Source: Hyphomicrobiales bacterium | Lineage (GTDB): Bacteria > Pseudomonadota > Alphaproteobacteria > Rhizobiales > Rhizobiaceae | DNA: 10,278 bases | Assembly (NCBI GenBank): GCA_011087745.1 | Contig: JAALLB010000037.1 | Location: 1 to 10,278, forward strand | Reading direction: 5' to 3' | Shown here: piece by piece, positions 1 to 6,705 of the stretch | Layout of the letters: the number at the start of each line of letters is the position of its first letter | Numbering within the stretch: the first letter of the stretch is position 1 | Position numbers and translations under genes: made by a program | The notes under the pieces: model-generated | Told to the model about the DNA's origin: nothing | Seen by the model: the letters and a program-made list of their open reading frames with translations, nothing else | Database searches by the model: none

Positions 1-16
1 GCATAGTAACAGGAAT

Positions 17-69
17 ATTCATAGCCCACCCTTATCAGAGATAAATCCTGAAATCGACTTGGCATTACC
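17..69 (-). repeat. Left copy of a 53-bp repeat, probable insertion-element end
   Basis: Read on the minus strand it begins GGTAATGCCAAG and runs to GGGCTATGAAT. It matches 10226-10278 read on the plus strand at 50 of 53 positions; the differences are two adjacent bases (52-53) and position 56. It contains a small dyad, TTATC-AGA-GATAA, at about 32-44. Beyond the matched part the minus strand reads ATG AAT ATT CCT GTT ACT ATG from position 22 outward, with a purine-rich stretch just before it, so a transposase-like reading frame could start here, although only seven codons are visible. The repeat truncates a penicillin-acylase gene. I do not recognise the insertion-sequence family. A repeat that cuts unrelated genes at both window ends is the usual sign of a mobile element, but no transposase domain is seen. 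Confidence 0.7.
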
Positions 70-374
70 TCTAAAACCTCAGACAAACGACCTTACCCTA
101 CGCGGCGCAGAAAATCCATTTGCCACAAACGTTCCCGCGCATGAATATACCCGAGCGTTTGCATGGCATCCAGCATGGATCCGGCCTGAATATGAGGAAC
201 TGCGTGCTCATCGAAAACCACCTCTACGGAAGCCTCCAGTCCGGCAAGTTTCATAGATCCACTATCATTGGGCAAGGAACGCAATAAAACACCATAAGCA
301 ACTGCACCCAGAAAGATTGCCCCCATAAATAGCAAAACACTTATGCCAAACAACCATTTAAAAACTTTACGCAT
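69..374 (-). pseudogene. Penicillin acylase family protein, N-terminal fragment
   Basis: This encodes the first part of an Ntn-hydrolase of the penicillin/acyl-homoserine-lactone acylase family, normally a periplasmic enzyme of about 700-800 residues that is cleaved autocatalytically and hydrolyses amides. Residues 7-30 form a signal anchor (KWLFGISVLLFMGAIFLGAV), followed by the start of the alpha subunit with VFDEHAVPHI and the signature LGYIHARERLWQMDFLRRVG. Translation stops at TAA 93-95 after 93 residues. The same frame resumes directly after the stop as GRLSEVLE, which is the expected family continuation, so the TAA is an in-frame nonsense change, most simply from CAA (Gln). The gene then runs into the repeat at 69. 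The catalytic serine and beta subunit are absent. The ATG at 374 is used; only a weak GAGAG precedes it. The gene is dead or incomplete here. Confidence 0.8.
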
Positions 375-442
375 TGCTTTATTAAATCTCTCACTTACTT
401 TAAAAATTGGATTGTATTATTTTAGACAGGAAGGAATCTTAA

Positions 443-1315
443 ATGGCAAGAGTTGCTTTTATCGGACTGGGCGTAATGGGATACCCAATGGCCGGTCATA
501 TCGCCAAAGCTGGGCACGAAGTTTCTGTCTACAACCGTACAACTGCTAAAGCAGAGCAATGGGTAAAAGAATTTGGCGGCAGCTTTGGTAAGACGCCAGC
601 AGAGGCAGCAAAAGATTGCGAGTATGTATTTTGTTGTGTGGGCAATGATGATGATCTGCGAAGCGTAACGCTGGGAAAAGATGGCGCATTTGAAACCGTT
701 GCCGAAGGTGCGGTGTTCATCGACAACACAACAGCGTCAGCAGCAATCGCGCGCGAGTTAAATGATGCAGCCGCAGCAAAAAAATTTGATTTCCTTGATG
801 CACCAGTTTCTGGTGGGCAAGCAGGCGCAGAAAATGGCGTGCTGACAGTTATGATTGGTGGAGATGAAGCGGTTTACGAAAAGGCTAAACTGGTAATCGA
901 CTGCTACGCTCGAATGGTCGGCCATATGGGTCCAGCCGGCAGTGGCCAGCTAACAAAGATGGTCAACCAGATTTGCATCGCGGGCCTCGTACAAGGCTTA
1001 TCTGAGGGCATTCATTTCGGCCAAAACGCAGGTTTGAATATCGAGGCAGTGATGGGCGTGATATCCAAGGGTGCCGCACAAAGCTGGCAGATGGAAAACC
1101 GTTGGCAGACAATGGATGCTGGTGAATATGAGCACGGGTTTGCTGTTGACTGGATGCGAAAAGACCTTTCAATTTGCCTTAATGAGGCGAGACAAAATGG
1201 AGCCAACCTGCCCGTAACAGCGCTGGTAGATCAGTTTTATTCAGAAGTTCAAAAAATGGGTGGCAACCGTTGGGATACTTCAAGTCTATTGGCCCGATTG
1301 AAAAATGCTGGATAA
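443..1315 (+). CDS. Beta-hydroxyacid dehydrogenase (3-hydroxyisobutyrate/serine dehydrogenase family)
   Basis: This is a soluble NAD(P)-dependent dehydrogenase of 290 residues, the usual family length. It oxidises a 3-hydroxyacid such as 3-hydroxyisobutyrate, L-serine or 3-hydroxypropionate to the semialdehyde; the exact substrate cannot be told. The Rossmann motif GLGVMG is at residues 8-13. The following NRT at 31-33, rather than an acidic residue, suggests NADP could be accepted. The substrate-binding signature DAPVSGG is at 119-125, and the catalytic lysine is K172 in SGQLTKMVNQ. The ATG at 443 is preceded by a good AGGAAGGA ribosome site. It is divergent from the acylase stub and convergent with the Lrp-type regulator, with a strong terminator between them. 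Lrp/AsnC proteins often regulate neighbouring amino-acid genes, but a link here is only inferred. Confidence 0.9.
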   Translation: MARVAFIGLGVMGYPMAGHIAKAGHEVSVYNRTTAKAEQWVKEFGGSFGKTPAEAAKDCEYVFCCVGNDDDLRSVTLGKDGAFETVAEGAVFIDNTTASAAIARELNDAAAAKKFDFLDAPVSGGQAGAENGVLTVMIGGDEAVYEKAKLVIDCYARMVGHMGPAGSGQLTKMVNQICIAGLVQGLSEGIHFGQNAGLNIEAVMGVISKGAAQSWQMENRWQTMDAGEYEHGFAVDWMRKDLSICLNEARQNGANLPVTALVDQFYSEVQKMGGNRWDTSSLLARLKNAG

Positions 1316-1324
1316 CTAAACAGA

Positions 1325-1356
1325 AAATTCCAACTCAATAACCTGAGTTGGAATTT
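1325..1356. terminator. Bidirectional hairpin terminator between convergent genes
   Basis: A perfect 13-bp inverted repeat lies in the gap between two converging genes. The arms are AAATTCCAACTCA (1325-1337) and its complement (1344-1356), with a 6-base loop ATAACC. The plus strand continues with TTTC and the minus strand with TTTTCTG, giving short T-rich tails on both sides. The stem strength and position fit a terminator serving both the dehydrogenase and the Lrp-type gene. Confidence 0.8.
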
Positions 1357-1364
1357 CTTCAATG

Positions 1365-1838
1365 CTATCCTTTATCAACGCGCACATAATCAAGTGGCAG
1401 ATGGGTCGTATCTTTTATACGCTCCATGGCAAACGCTGAAGATACATTTTCAATATCGATGTTAGATACAAGACGTTTATAGAAAAGGTCGTAGGCATTG
1501 ATGTCAGGAACAGCGACCTTCAATAGATAGTCGATGTCACCACTCATACGATAAAATCCGACCACTTCGGGGAATTTTACAATCACCTCAGCAAAACGCT
1601 TGAGCCACTCTTCATTGTGTTTATCTGTCTTGATAGAAACAAAAACCGTTACGCCAGCATTTACTTTCTCAGGATCCAGAATGGCAACGCGTTTTTTAAT
1701 GACCTTATCTTCTTCAAGTTTTTGGATACGGCGCCAACAAGGCGTGGTTGAAAGACCAACTTTACGGGCGATATCAGCCACCGGTAGCGTTGAGTCTTCC
1801 TGTAAGATTGCCAAAATAGCCTTGTCGGTCTTGTCCAT
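1365..1838 (-). CDS. Lrp/AsnC family transcriptional regulator
   Basis: This is a feast/famine DNA-binding regulator of 157 residues, the standard size. The N-terminal winged helix-turn-helix begins MDKTDKAILAILQEDS and includes the recognition region ARKVGLSTTPCWRRIQKLEE (about residues 25-44). The C-terminal RAM ligand-binding domain includes EVVGFYRMSGDIDYLLKVAV. An in-frame ATG lies 12 codons further upstream, but the start at 1838 has a textbook GGAGG (complement of 1844-1848) five bases before it and matches the family N-terminus. It is likely to be a homo-oligomer sensing an amino acid and regulating itself; a partial dyad upstream fits this. The target genes are unknown, and the convergent dehydrogenase is one candidate. 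Confidence 0.93.
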   Translation of the reverse strand: MDKTDKAILAILQEDSTLPVADIARKVGLSTTPCWRRIQKLEEDKVIKKRVAILDPEKVNAGVTVFVSIKTDKHNEEWLKRFAEVIVKFPEVVGFYRMSGDIDYLLKVAVPDINAYDLFYKRLVSNIDIENVSSAFAMERIKDTTHLPLDYVRVDKG

Positions 1839-1866
1839 GAATGCCTCCATATGTAGAAGAATACAA

Positions 1867-1891
1867 TTCCACATATTAAAACATATTGGAA
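1867..1891. promoter_or_regulatory. Imperfect dyad upstream of the Lrp-type gene, possible operator
   Basis: The half-sites TTCCA-c-ATAT (1867-1876) and ATAT-TGGAA (1883-1891) are complementary except for one bulged C at 1872, and they are separated by an AT-rich spacer. They lie 29-53 bases upstream of the regulator start. Lrp/AsnC proteins commonly bind AT-rich dyads at their own promoters, so this may be an autoregulatory site. The assignment is inference from position and symmetry. Confidence 0.35.
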
Positions 1892-1936
1892 CTGAATTCT
1901 TACAAACGGAAAAGAATTATCGAAAATTGCAGAATT

Positions 1937-2545
1937 TTAGACCAAACGTGAAACCTCTTTGCGCAACTCTGGCAACAAATCTGTCGAAAACCACTCATTC
2001 TTCTTAATCCAGCCACTGTTACGCCATGATGGGTGCGGTAAGGGCAATAATTTAGGCATTTTAGACTCGTGATAAACGCTACGCCAATTCTTCACGGTTT
2101 CAGTAAGTGTCTTGGCCGCATTCTCCTTCATATGAAACTTCTGTGCATACATGCCAATAAGCAGGATTAACTCAACTTGTGGCATTGCATCCAATACTTG
2201 TTGTTGCCAAAGCGGTGAGCATTCCTTACGAGGCGGCAAATCCCCGCCCTTGCTGTCAAGACCAGAAAAACAAAAGCCCATTGGAGCGATGGCCAGTTTG
2301 TCCGGGTCGTAGAAAACCTTGTCATCTATACCCATCCAATCTCGTAGTCGATCGCCAGATGGGTCGGTAAATGGTTTTCCAGAAGCATGAACTCTGGTTC
2401 CAGGTGCTTGACCAATGATCATTAATTTTGCCTTTGAAGATAAAACCGCCACAGGACGAGGCTCATGTGGCAAAGGGTCACCAATCGGCTGCTCCACACA
2501 AATGCGACAATTTTCAATTTTTTGATGGAGCTCAGAAATTTTCAT
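1937..2545 (-). CDS. Uracil-DNA glycosylase family protein
   Basis: The 202-residue protein belongs to the uracil-DNA glycosylase superfamily (COG1573-like), which removes uracil or related lesions from DNA in base-excision repair. Motif 1 is seen as IIGQAPGTRVHASGKPF (residues 43-59), with the GQAPG loop near the scissile base, and motif 2 as LPLPHPSWRN with H171. Two cysteines at C13 and C16 (CRIC) recall the iron-sulfur ligands of family 4, but I cannot confirm a full four-cysteine set; C92 and C109 are the only plausible partners. The ATG at 2545 lies three bases after the stop of the upstream glutathione transferase, so the two are almost certainly cotranscribed; a GGAG lies in the end of the preceding gene. 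Activity on uracil versus another base is not determinable. Confidence 0.82.
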   Translation of the reverse strand: MKISELHQKIENCRICVEQPIGDPLPHEPRPVAVLSSKAKLMIIGQAPGTRVHASGKPFTDPSGDRLRDWMGIDDKVFYDPDKLAIAPMGFCFSGLDSKGGDLPPRKECSPLWQQQVLDAMPQVELILLIGMYAQKFHMKENAAKTLTETVKNWRSVYHESKMPKLLPLPHPSWRNSGWIKKNEWFSTDLLPELRKEVSRLV

Positions 2546-2548
2546 GTT

Positions 2549-3163
2549 TTACAACTCCATACTTGGTCTTGCCGTAACTTCTTTCATCCAGCGCTTGAAG
2601 TTCATTAGTCCATCATTGGGAATTTCAAGGCGCGCTGGTTTTAAAAACTGGACTGCCACAATCGTAGTGATATCTGCCACGCTAAACTTGTCACCAGCAA
2701 TAAATTGATTGCTGGCAAGTTGTGTTTCGAGAACATCTAGATACTCAATTGCTAGCTTTTGATTTTTACGTCCCCAATCGGGTATCTGCTCACCTTCCAA
2801 AACAGCTCCCCCAGGATGCAAATGACGAAACGAATGGGCTACACGAAGAAAAAAACCAAACTCAACCCGTCTATTCCACATTTCAATGGTTGCGCGTTCA
2901 AGCGGCGTACTGCCAAACAAATCAGGTTCCTTATGATGTTCCTCAATGTAACGACAAATCGCAATTGTTTCTGAAATTACAGTTCCATCATCAAGTTCCA
3001 AAAATGGCACAGTCGCTACCGGGTTTTTAGCAAGCATTTCTGGCGAGCGATGCTCATGTGCGTTCAAATCCAATTGCTGGGTTTCAATCTGGATGCCTTT
3101 TTCTTTCAAAAAGATTTGAACTCTCCGAGGGTTTGGGGCTCTACCACCATCATAAATCTTCAC
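2549..3163 (-). CDS. Glutathione S-transferase family protein
   Basis: This is a cytosolic glutathione transferase of 204 residues, the normal bacterial length. The N-terminal thioredoxin-like domain starts KIYDGGRAPNPRRVQIFLKE and contains the cis-proline/glutathione-binding stretch NPVATVPFLELDDGTVISET, with the conserved SE pair. The all-alpha C-terminal domain has the N-capping motif FSVADITT. I chose GTG at 3163 because GGAG lies six bases before it and because homologues begin MKIYD; the TTG at 3175 overlaps that ribosome site. It follows the frameshifted nuclease gene by about 40 bases and precedes the UDG-family gene by three bases, so the three look like one transcription unit. The substrate is unknown. 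Confidence 0.9.
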   Translation of the reverse strand: MKIYDGGRAPNPRRVQIFLKEKGIQIETQQLDLNAHEHRSPEMLAKNPVATVPFLELDDGTVISETIAICRYIEEHHKEPDLFGSTPLERATIEMWNRRVEFGFFLRVAHSFRHLHPGGAVLEGEQIPDWGRKNQKLAIEYLDVLETQLASNQFIAGDKFSVADITTIVAVQFLKPARLEIPNDGLMNFKRWMKEVTARPSMEL

Positions 3164-3205
3164 TTTTATCTCCAATTTCAGAACTATGGTATATTTGTCA
3201 AAGGC

Positions 3206-3744
3206 TTACCAAAAAGAAAAATTTGAAAAGAAACTTATTGAATGCGCCTCTCTTGCACTCTCACGCCAACTGGATGGGCTTTCAAAATCACCTTTCCACA
3301 CCCCTGCTTCACGCTGTTGAGCATTCGCTTCTGCACTTTCATAGTCACCATATGAAACCGCCCAACCATCAAGTATCATCTGTCGGTTCAACTCAAGATT
3401 ATTTGCATAACAAATTGCAAGCAACCTTTGATACTTATCTTCTTCCCAACCTTTGCAATTTAGCTCACCTGATTTGGCAAACTTCAATAGATGAGCACGA
3501 GAACGCTTTCCACAGGGATACTTGGAGCCATTTTCAAAGAGCATTCTTGGCGATATTCAGGTGCATCAATACCAAGCAACCGAATTTCTTGACCATTCAC
3601 AATCAAGCTATCTCCATCAATAATTTTATACTGCCCTTTCAGGTTCACTTCGTTTTGTTTGGCAAGCCAGACAGAACCTCCCGCCATCAAAACCAAAATG
3701 AGCAATGTTGAGAAAAAATCCCTTGTTTTACTTCGTGTTCGCAA
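3206..3744 (-). pseudogene. Thermonuclease (SNase-like) protein, frameshifted
   Basis: This is a membrane-anchored or secreted staphylococcal-nuclease homologue split over two frames. The first part has a hydrophobic segment at about residues 10-28, then KIIDGDSLIVNGQEIRLLGI followed by DAPEYRQEC, carrying the calcium ligands D43 and D60 and the catalytic R55 and E63. The second part, in another frame, continues FENGSKYPCGKRSRAHLLKF and EEDKYQRLLAIC, which holds the second catalytic arginine. Adding one T to the TTT run (complement of 3536-3538) joins the two as QECSFENGSKYPCG, giving 179 residues, and every catalytic residue is then present. The break is therefore one lost base, either a real mutation or an undercalled homopolymer. 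The only start visible is TTG at 3744, with GGAG about 11 bases upstream. It is divergent from the histidine kinase. Confidence 0.85.
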
Positions 3745-3795
3745 AGAAAGAATCGCTCCAAAATGTGATGCACCACCTTAAATACTAACATCATA

Positions 3796-3803
3796 TTAAC
3801 CAT
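3796..3803 (+). promoter_or_regulatory. TTAACCAT motif, possible CtrA site
   Basis: TTAACCAT lies in the 93-bp gap between the divergent nuclease and histidine kinase genes, 68 bases upstream of the kinase ATG. Alphaproteobacterial CtrA is known to bind TTAA-N7-TTAA and also the shorter TTAACCAT form. The same 8-mer occurs once more in the window, also intergenic (8361-8368). A single 8-mer is weak evidence on its own. Confidence 0.3.
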
Positions 3804-3870
3804 TTTCAGATACGTTTAATTAGATTTTGGCTTAAATTTGAGCCAATTAGTATTGAGTTTGGCCGTTTTT

Positions 3871-5376
3871 ATGAAACATTTTCCGACATCGGCAGATAAA
3901 AACATCGTTGATGTTTCAAAAAAAAGCACTGCATCCAGTAGTGCTGTAAGAGATTTCCGCTCGCGGTTAGCTTCCATCGGTGATGGAACAATGGCTTACG
4001 AGGAAGATCTTCTAAAGAGTTTTGCGCGCCACCAGGCCAATGCTGTATTAGTTATGCCAATTCTCATCGCAATAATCGCCATTGTTAGTTCGCATTGGCA
4101 AGGTTGGTATATGTCAGGCCAATGGGCCTTAATCACAATAATAGCCCATGGTTTGCTCAGCTATGGTTCAATAAAATACCTGAAAGCAAGTGATGAAAAG
4201 AAAAGCCTGAAAAAATGGCGCATCCTGTTTTTTGGGTCTCAATTGTTAATTGCCCTTGTCTGGGCTGTCTACACCTCCATTGATTGTGCAACCTGCACGG
4301 ACAATCAATATTCAATCGTCCAATTCTCGGCAATTTTGGTTTTTCAAGCCGTCACCTGCATGCTGACTTACGCCTTTAGAAAAACAGCGCTAATAATGGT
4401 TGCGCCTGCAAGCATAATTTTGGCGACGCGATTTTTCTTAACGTATGAGCCTGCAATGATCCTCATGGGGGGCATATCACTTTCTGCCATTGTGTTCTTT
4501 TATGTAATTGCCAATCGCTTCAAAAAATCTGTAATAACCATGCTTGAGCATACAACGACCAAGGAAATCCTGATCGCAGAACTGGAAACGGAAAAATCGA
4601 TTTCTGAAGCAGCACGCAGTCGGGCAGAAGAAGCAAACTTGGCCAAGTCCCGCTTTTTAGCAACAATGAGCCACGAGCTCCGTACTCCTCTAAACGCCAT
4701 TCTTGGATTTTCAGAAATCATGCGCGACGAAGTCATGGGACCAATGGAAAACAAGAACTATAAAGATTATGTCAGCGACATACATAACTCAGGCGCACAC
4801 TTGCTGAAATTGATCAACGAAATTCTGGACATCTCGCGTATTGAGGCTGGCAAGCATGAACTAAAAGAAGAAAAAGTGAAGCTCATCTCAGTAGTCGATG
4901 AAGCCTGTCATATGATTGGCATTAAGGCGAAGCAAAAAAACGTGACCCTCACAACAAAATTCGAAGAAGGTATGCCGACTATCTGGGTTGATGAACGAGC
5001 TATTCGGCAAATCACGCTAAATCTGGTTTCAAACGCACTTAAGTTCACCCCATCGGGAGGGGAAATCACCGTTAAAGTAGGTTGGACTTCCAAAGGTGGG
5101 CAATATATCTCGATTAAAGATACGGGCCCTGGCATACCCGAAGATGAGATCCCCGTTGTATTGTCATCCTTTGGTCAAGGCACCATTGCGATAAATAATG
5201 CTGAGCAAGGCACGGGCCTTGGCCTGACTATTGTTCAGGCGTTGCTACAAATGCACCAGGGGAAATTCGACCTCAAATCAAAATTGCGCGAAGGCACGGA
5301 AGCAGTTGCCTATTTACCAAAAGATCGCGTAACCAATAAACCTGCACTTAATTCAAAACAAACAGAAGCTGCTTAG
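3871..5376 (+). CDS. Membrane sensor histidine kinase, PleC/DivJ/PdhS-like
   Basis: This is a two-component sensor kinase of 501 residues. After about 55 polar residues come roughly six membrane segments, for example VLVMPILIAIIAIV and SLSAIVFFYVIANRF, then a linker helix rich in Glu/Ala that probably forms a coiled coil. The HisKA domain carries the H-box FLATMSHELRTPLNAILGFS with phosphoacceptor His268, and the ATPase domain has NLVSNALKFTPSGG (N-box), DTGPGIP (G1) and GTGLGLT (G2). No receiver domain or PAS domain is seen, and no response regulator lies beside it. The H-box and following helix most resemble the alphaproteobacterial cell-cycle kinases acting on DivK/PleD-type regulators; that partner is inferred. 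The frame is open from TTG 3838, but ATG 3871 is preferred; neither has a clear ribosome site. It ends 14 bases before the convergent CobT-like gene. Confidence 0.9.
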   Translation: MKHFPTSADKNIVDVSKKSTASSSAVRDFRSRLASIGDGTMAYEEDLLKSFARHQANAVLVMPILIAIIAIVSSHWQGWYMSGQWALITIIAHGLLSYGSIKYLKASDEKKSLKKWRILFFGSQLLIALVWAVYTSIDCATCTDNQYSIVQFSAILVFQAVTCMLTYAFRKTALIMVAPASIILATRFFLTYEPAMILMGGISLSAIVFFYVIANRFKKSVITMLEHTTTKEILIAELETEKSISEAARSRAEEANLAKSRFLATMSHELRTPLNAILGFSEIMRDEVMGPMENKNYKDYVSDIHNSGAHLLKLINEILDISRIEAGKHELKEEKVKLISVVDEACHMIGIKAKQKNVTLTTKFEEGMPTIWVDERAIRQITLNLVSNALKFTPSGGEITVKVGWTSKGGQYISIKDTGPGIPEDEIPVVLSSFGQGTIAINNAEQGTGLGLTIVQALLQMHQGKFDLKSKLREGTEAVAYLPKDRVTNKPALNSKQTEAA

Positions 5377-5390
5377 CTGATTCTGAAAAT

Positions 5391-6350
5391 CTAAGGTTTC
5401 CCCTGCAGTAATAGACAAGCAGACTTCAATACGCCCGCTGCAACCAAAAGCCCCTCTTCTGCAACATCAGTGATATTCGACTGCAAAACAACTTGAAGAC
5501 CAATGTTGTTCACCAAATCCCCGACCGTTTTATTGTCGGGCATCTGGGCAAGTTTAACGTGATCGAGCGAAGTAGGTTCTAACCTGTGCAAAACCAGCGC
5601 AGCCGCAATGGCTGTATACCCGTCAATAATCACTGGAATATGTTGCGACCTTGCCGCCAGAATTGCTCCACAAATGGCAGAAGTTTCTCTCCCACCCAAT
5701 CTACGTAAAACTTCAAGACTGTTACTGGAATGACCTTTTACGATATTCAGTGCGTTTGAAAGGCTTGTTGCAACGCTTTCATCTTGCCCGCTCCTAATAC
5801 TCACTAGATCATTAAGTGAAACATCGCCCAAAGCTGACAAAATGGAAAGGCAGGAAAGTGATGGCTTCACTTCCAACGCAGCCACGCACAATAAGTCTGT
5901 ACCACCAGCGATTGCTTCCATACCAAATGCAATCGTTCCTGCACAAGATTTCTCATCAAGAGCTGGCCCAACTGAAATATCATCAACCGGTATCTGTAGA
6001 GCCAAGTCGAATACCTTTAGCCCGACATCATGTTGATGGCACAAGCGATTGATGAAAGCTGACCCTTCAGAAATTTGCGTGACTTCTTGCAATAAATGTT
6101 CACTGCAAGCGCCACCATCGAGGGCATTCTCTACGGCATGCGTACCAGCAAAGAGTGTTGCCGATGGGCAATGAATTGTGGGAGACCTTCCACTGCATGC
6201 TGAATACCACTTACACAGTTCACCAAATGCGCTTGCATTGCCTTCCAGTTGCCCAGCAGTATGGTTTGCTGCTTCCGTGTCCAACTCTGGCAAATTTGCC
6301 ACCAAGTTCCGAATGTCATCAAATGGCAAGCCACTTTCACGCTGCTGCAT
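5391..6350 (-). CDS. CobT-like protein with degenerate active site
   Basis: The 319-residue protein is homologous to nicotinate-nucleotide-dimethylbenzimidazole phosphoribosyltransferase, which makes alpha-ribazole phosphate for the lower ligand of cobalamin. The scaffold is well kept: GLPFDDIRNLVANLP (7-21), VGLKVFDLAL (109-118), AFGMEAIAGGTDLLC (141-155), LGGRETSAICGAILAAR (218-234) and IPVIIDGY (238-245). The functional motifs are not: the N-terminal TKPxGSLGxLE reads LEGNASAFGEL, FAGNHGV reads FAGTHAV, GxMGIGNTT reads ALEVKPSLSC, and the RLGEGTGA block with the catalytic glutamate reads VAEEGLLVA (296-304), where E298 or E299 may be the only remnant. The frame is intact and somewhat shorter than usual (about 340). 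No cobS lies beside it. It may be a pseudoenzyme or a gene drifting after loss of need. The ATG at 6350 has only a poor ribosome site. Confidence 0.85.
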   Translation of the reverse strand: MQQRESGLPFDDIRNLVANLPELDTEAANHTAGQLEGNASAFGELCKWYSACSGRSPTIHCPSATLFAGTHAVENALDGGACSEHLLQEVTQISEGSAFINRLCHQHDVGLKVFDLALQIPVDDISVGPALDEKSCAGTIAFGMEAIAGGTDLLCVAALEVKPSLSCLSILSALGDVSLNDLVSIRSGQDESVATSLSNALNIVKGHSSNSLEVLRRLGGRETSAICGAILAARSQHIPVIIDGYTAIAAALVLHRLEPTSLDHVKLAQMPDNKTVGDLVNNIGLQVVLQSNITDVAEEGLLVAAGVLKSACLLLQGKP

Positions 6351-6467
6351 TACATTTTCTAGCTAATACGACATATCAATGCCGAATTTGTTATATCTTT
6401 ACTCTTGCAATTGCATATTGTGGTTCGATACTGATTGTCCACTAAATTGAGTCGTCCCATAGGTAAA

Positions 6468-6704
6468 ATGTCCACAATTCAATCTCCCTGCGTCCTAATA
6501 TGCTCAATGGACATGAAAACTGGCTACTGCTTTGGCTGTGGTCGTACGCGTGATGAAATCTCGGGCTGGATGACATACACCAACAACGAACGCAGTAAAA
6601 TCATGGATGGTCTTGAAGCGCGCCTGGAAACTGTTGAACAAAAACCTCGTCGCGAAACACGTCGTAAGCGCATGGCCAGGGAAAAAGCTGAAAGCAATTC
6701 TTAA
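6468..6704 (+). CDS. DUF1289 domain protein
   Basis: A 78-residue small protein of the DUF1289 family (COG3313), whose function is not established. It has the characteristic cysteine pattern SPCVLICSMDMKTGYCFGCG followed by RTRDEISGW, four cysteines that probably bind a metal, and a basic C-terminal tail (KPRRETRRKRMAREK). The ATG at 6468 with AGGT just upstream matches the family start; an upstream TTG at 6435 would add eleven unconserved residues. It is divergent from the CobT-like gene. Its stop at 6702-6704 sits one base from the predicted end of the convergent permease once that gene's frameshift is repaired. Confidence 0.88.
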   Translation: MSTIQSPCVLICSMDMKTGYCFGCGRTRDEISGWMTYTNNERSKIMDGLEARLETVEQKPRRETRRKRMAREKAESNS

Positions 6705-6705
6705 A

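Noticed and set aside
343..549. Plus-strand frame overlapping the start of the dehydrogenase
   Set aside because: It overlaps the promoter and first 107 bases of a well-supported gene in another frame and has no features of its own.
1923..1938. Hairpin AAAATT-GCAG-AATTTT at the end of the UDG-family gene as a terminator
   Set aside because: The stem is only A-T pairs, six long, and overlaps the stop codon; it is too weak to call.
1600..2007. Plus-strand frame of 135 codons over the Lrp-type gene
   Set aside because: It is antisense to a clear Lrp/AsnC gene and has no ribosome site or family resemblance.
3196..3201. Consensus -35 box TTGACA (minus strand) upstream of the glutathione transferase
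   Set aside because: A -10 at correct spacing would be AAATTG, a poor match, and transcription would start at or after the ribosome site of the chosen GTG start.
3530..3545. Programmed -1 ribosomal frameshift in the nuclease gene
   Set aside because: No X XXY YYZ slippery heptamer in frame and no obvious downstream structure; a single-base loss explains the data more simply.
3058..3711. Long open frame on the plus strand (217 codons) across the transferase and nuclease genes
   Set aside because: It is antisense to two recognisable protein families, its translation has no domain features, and it is rich in His/Leu/Asn runs typical of a shadow frame.
6504..6705. C-terminal extension of the TauE/SafE permease
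   Set aside because: It is antisense to the conserved DUF1289 gene and disappears when one T is added to a seven-T run; the extension is hydrophilic and mixed, unlike the family.
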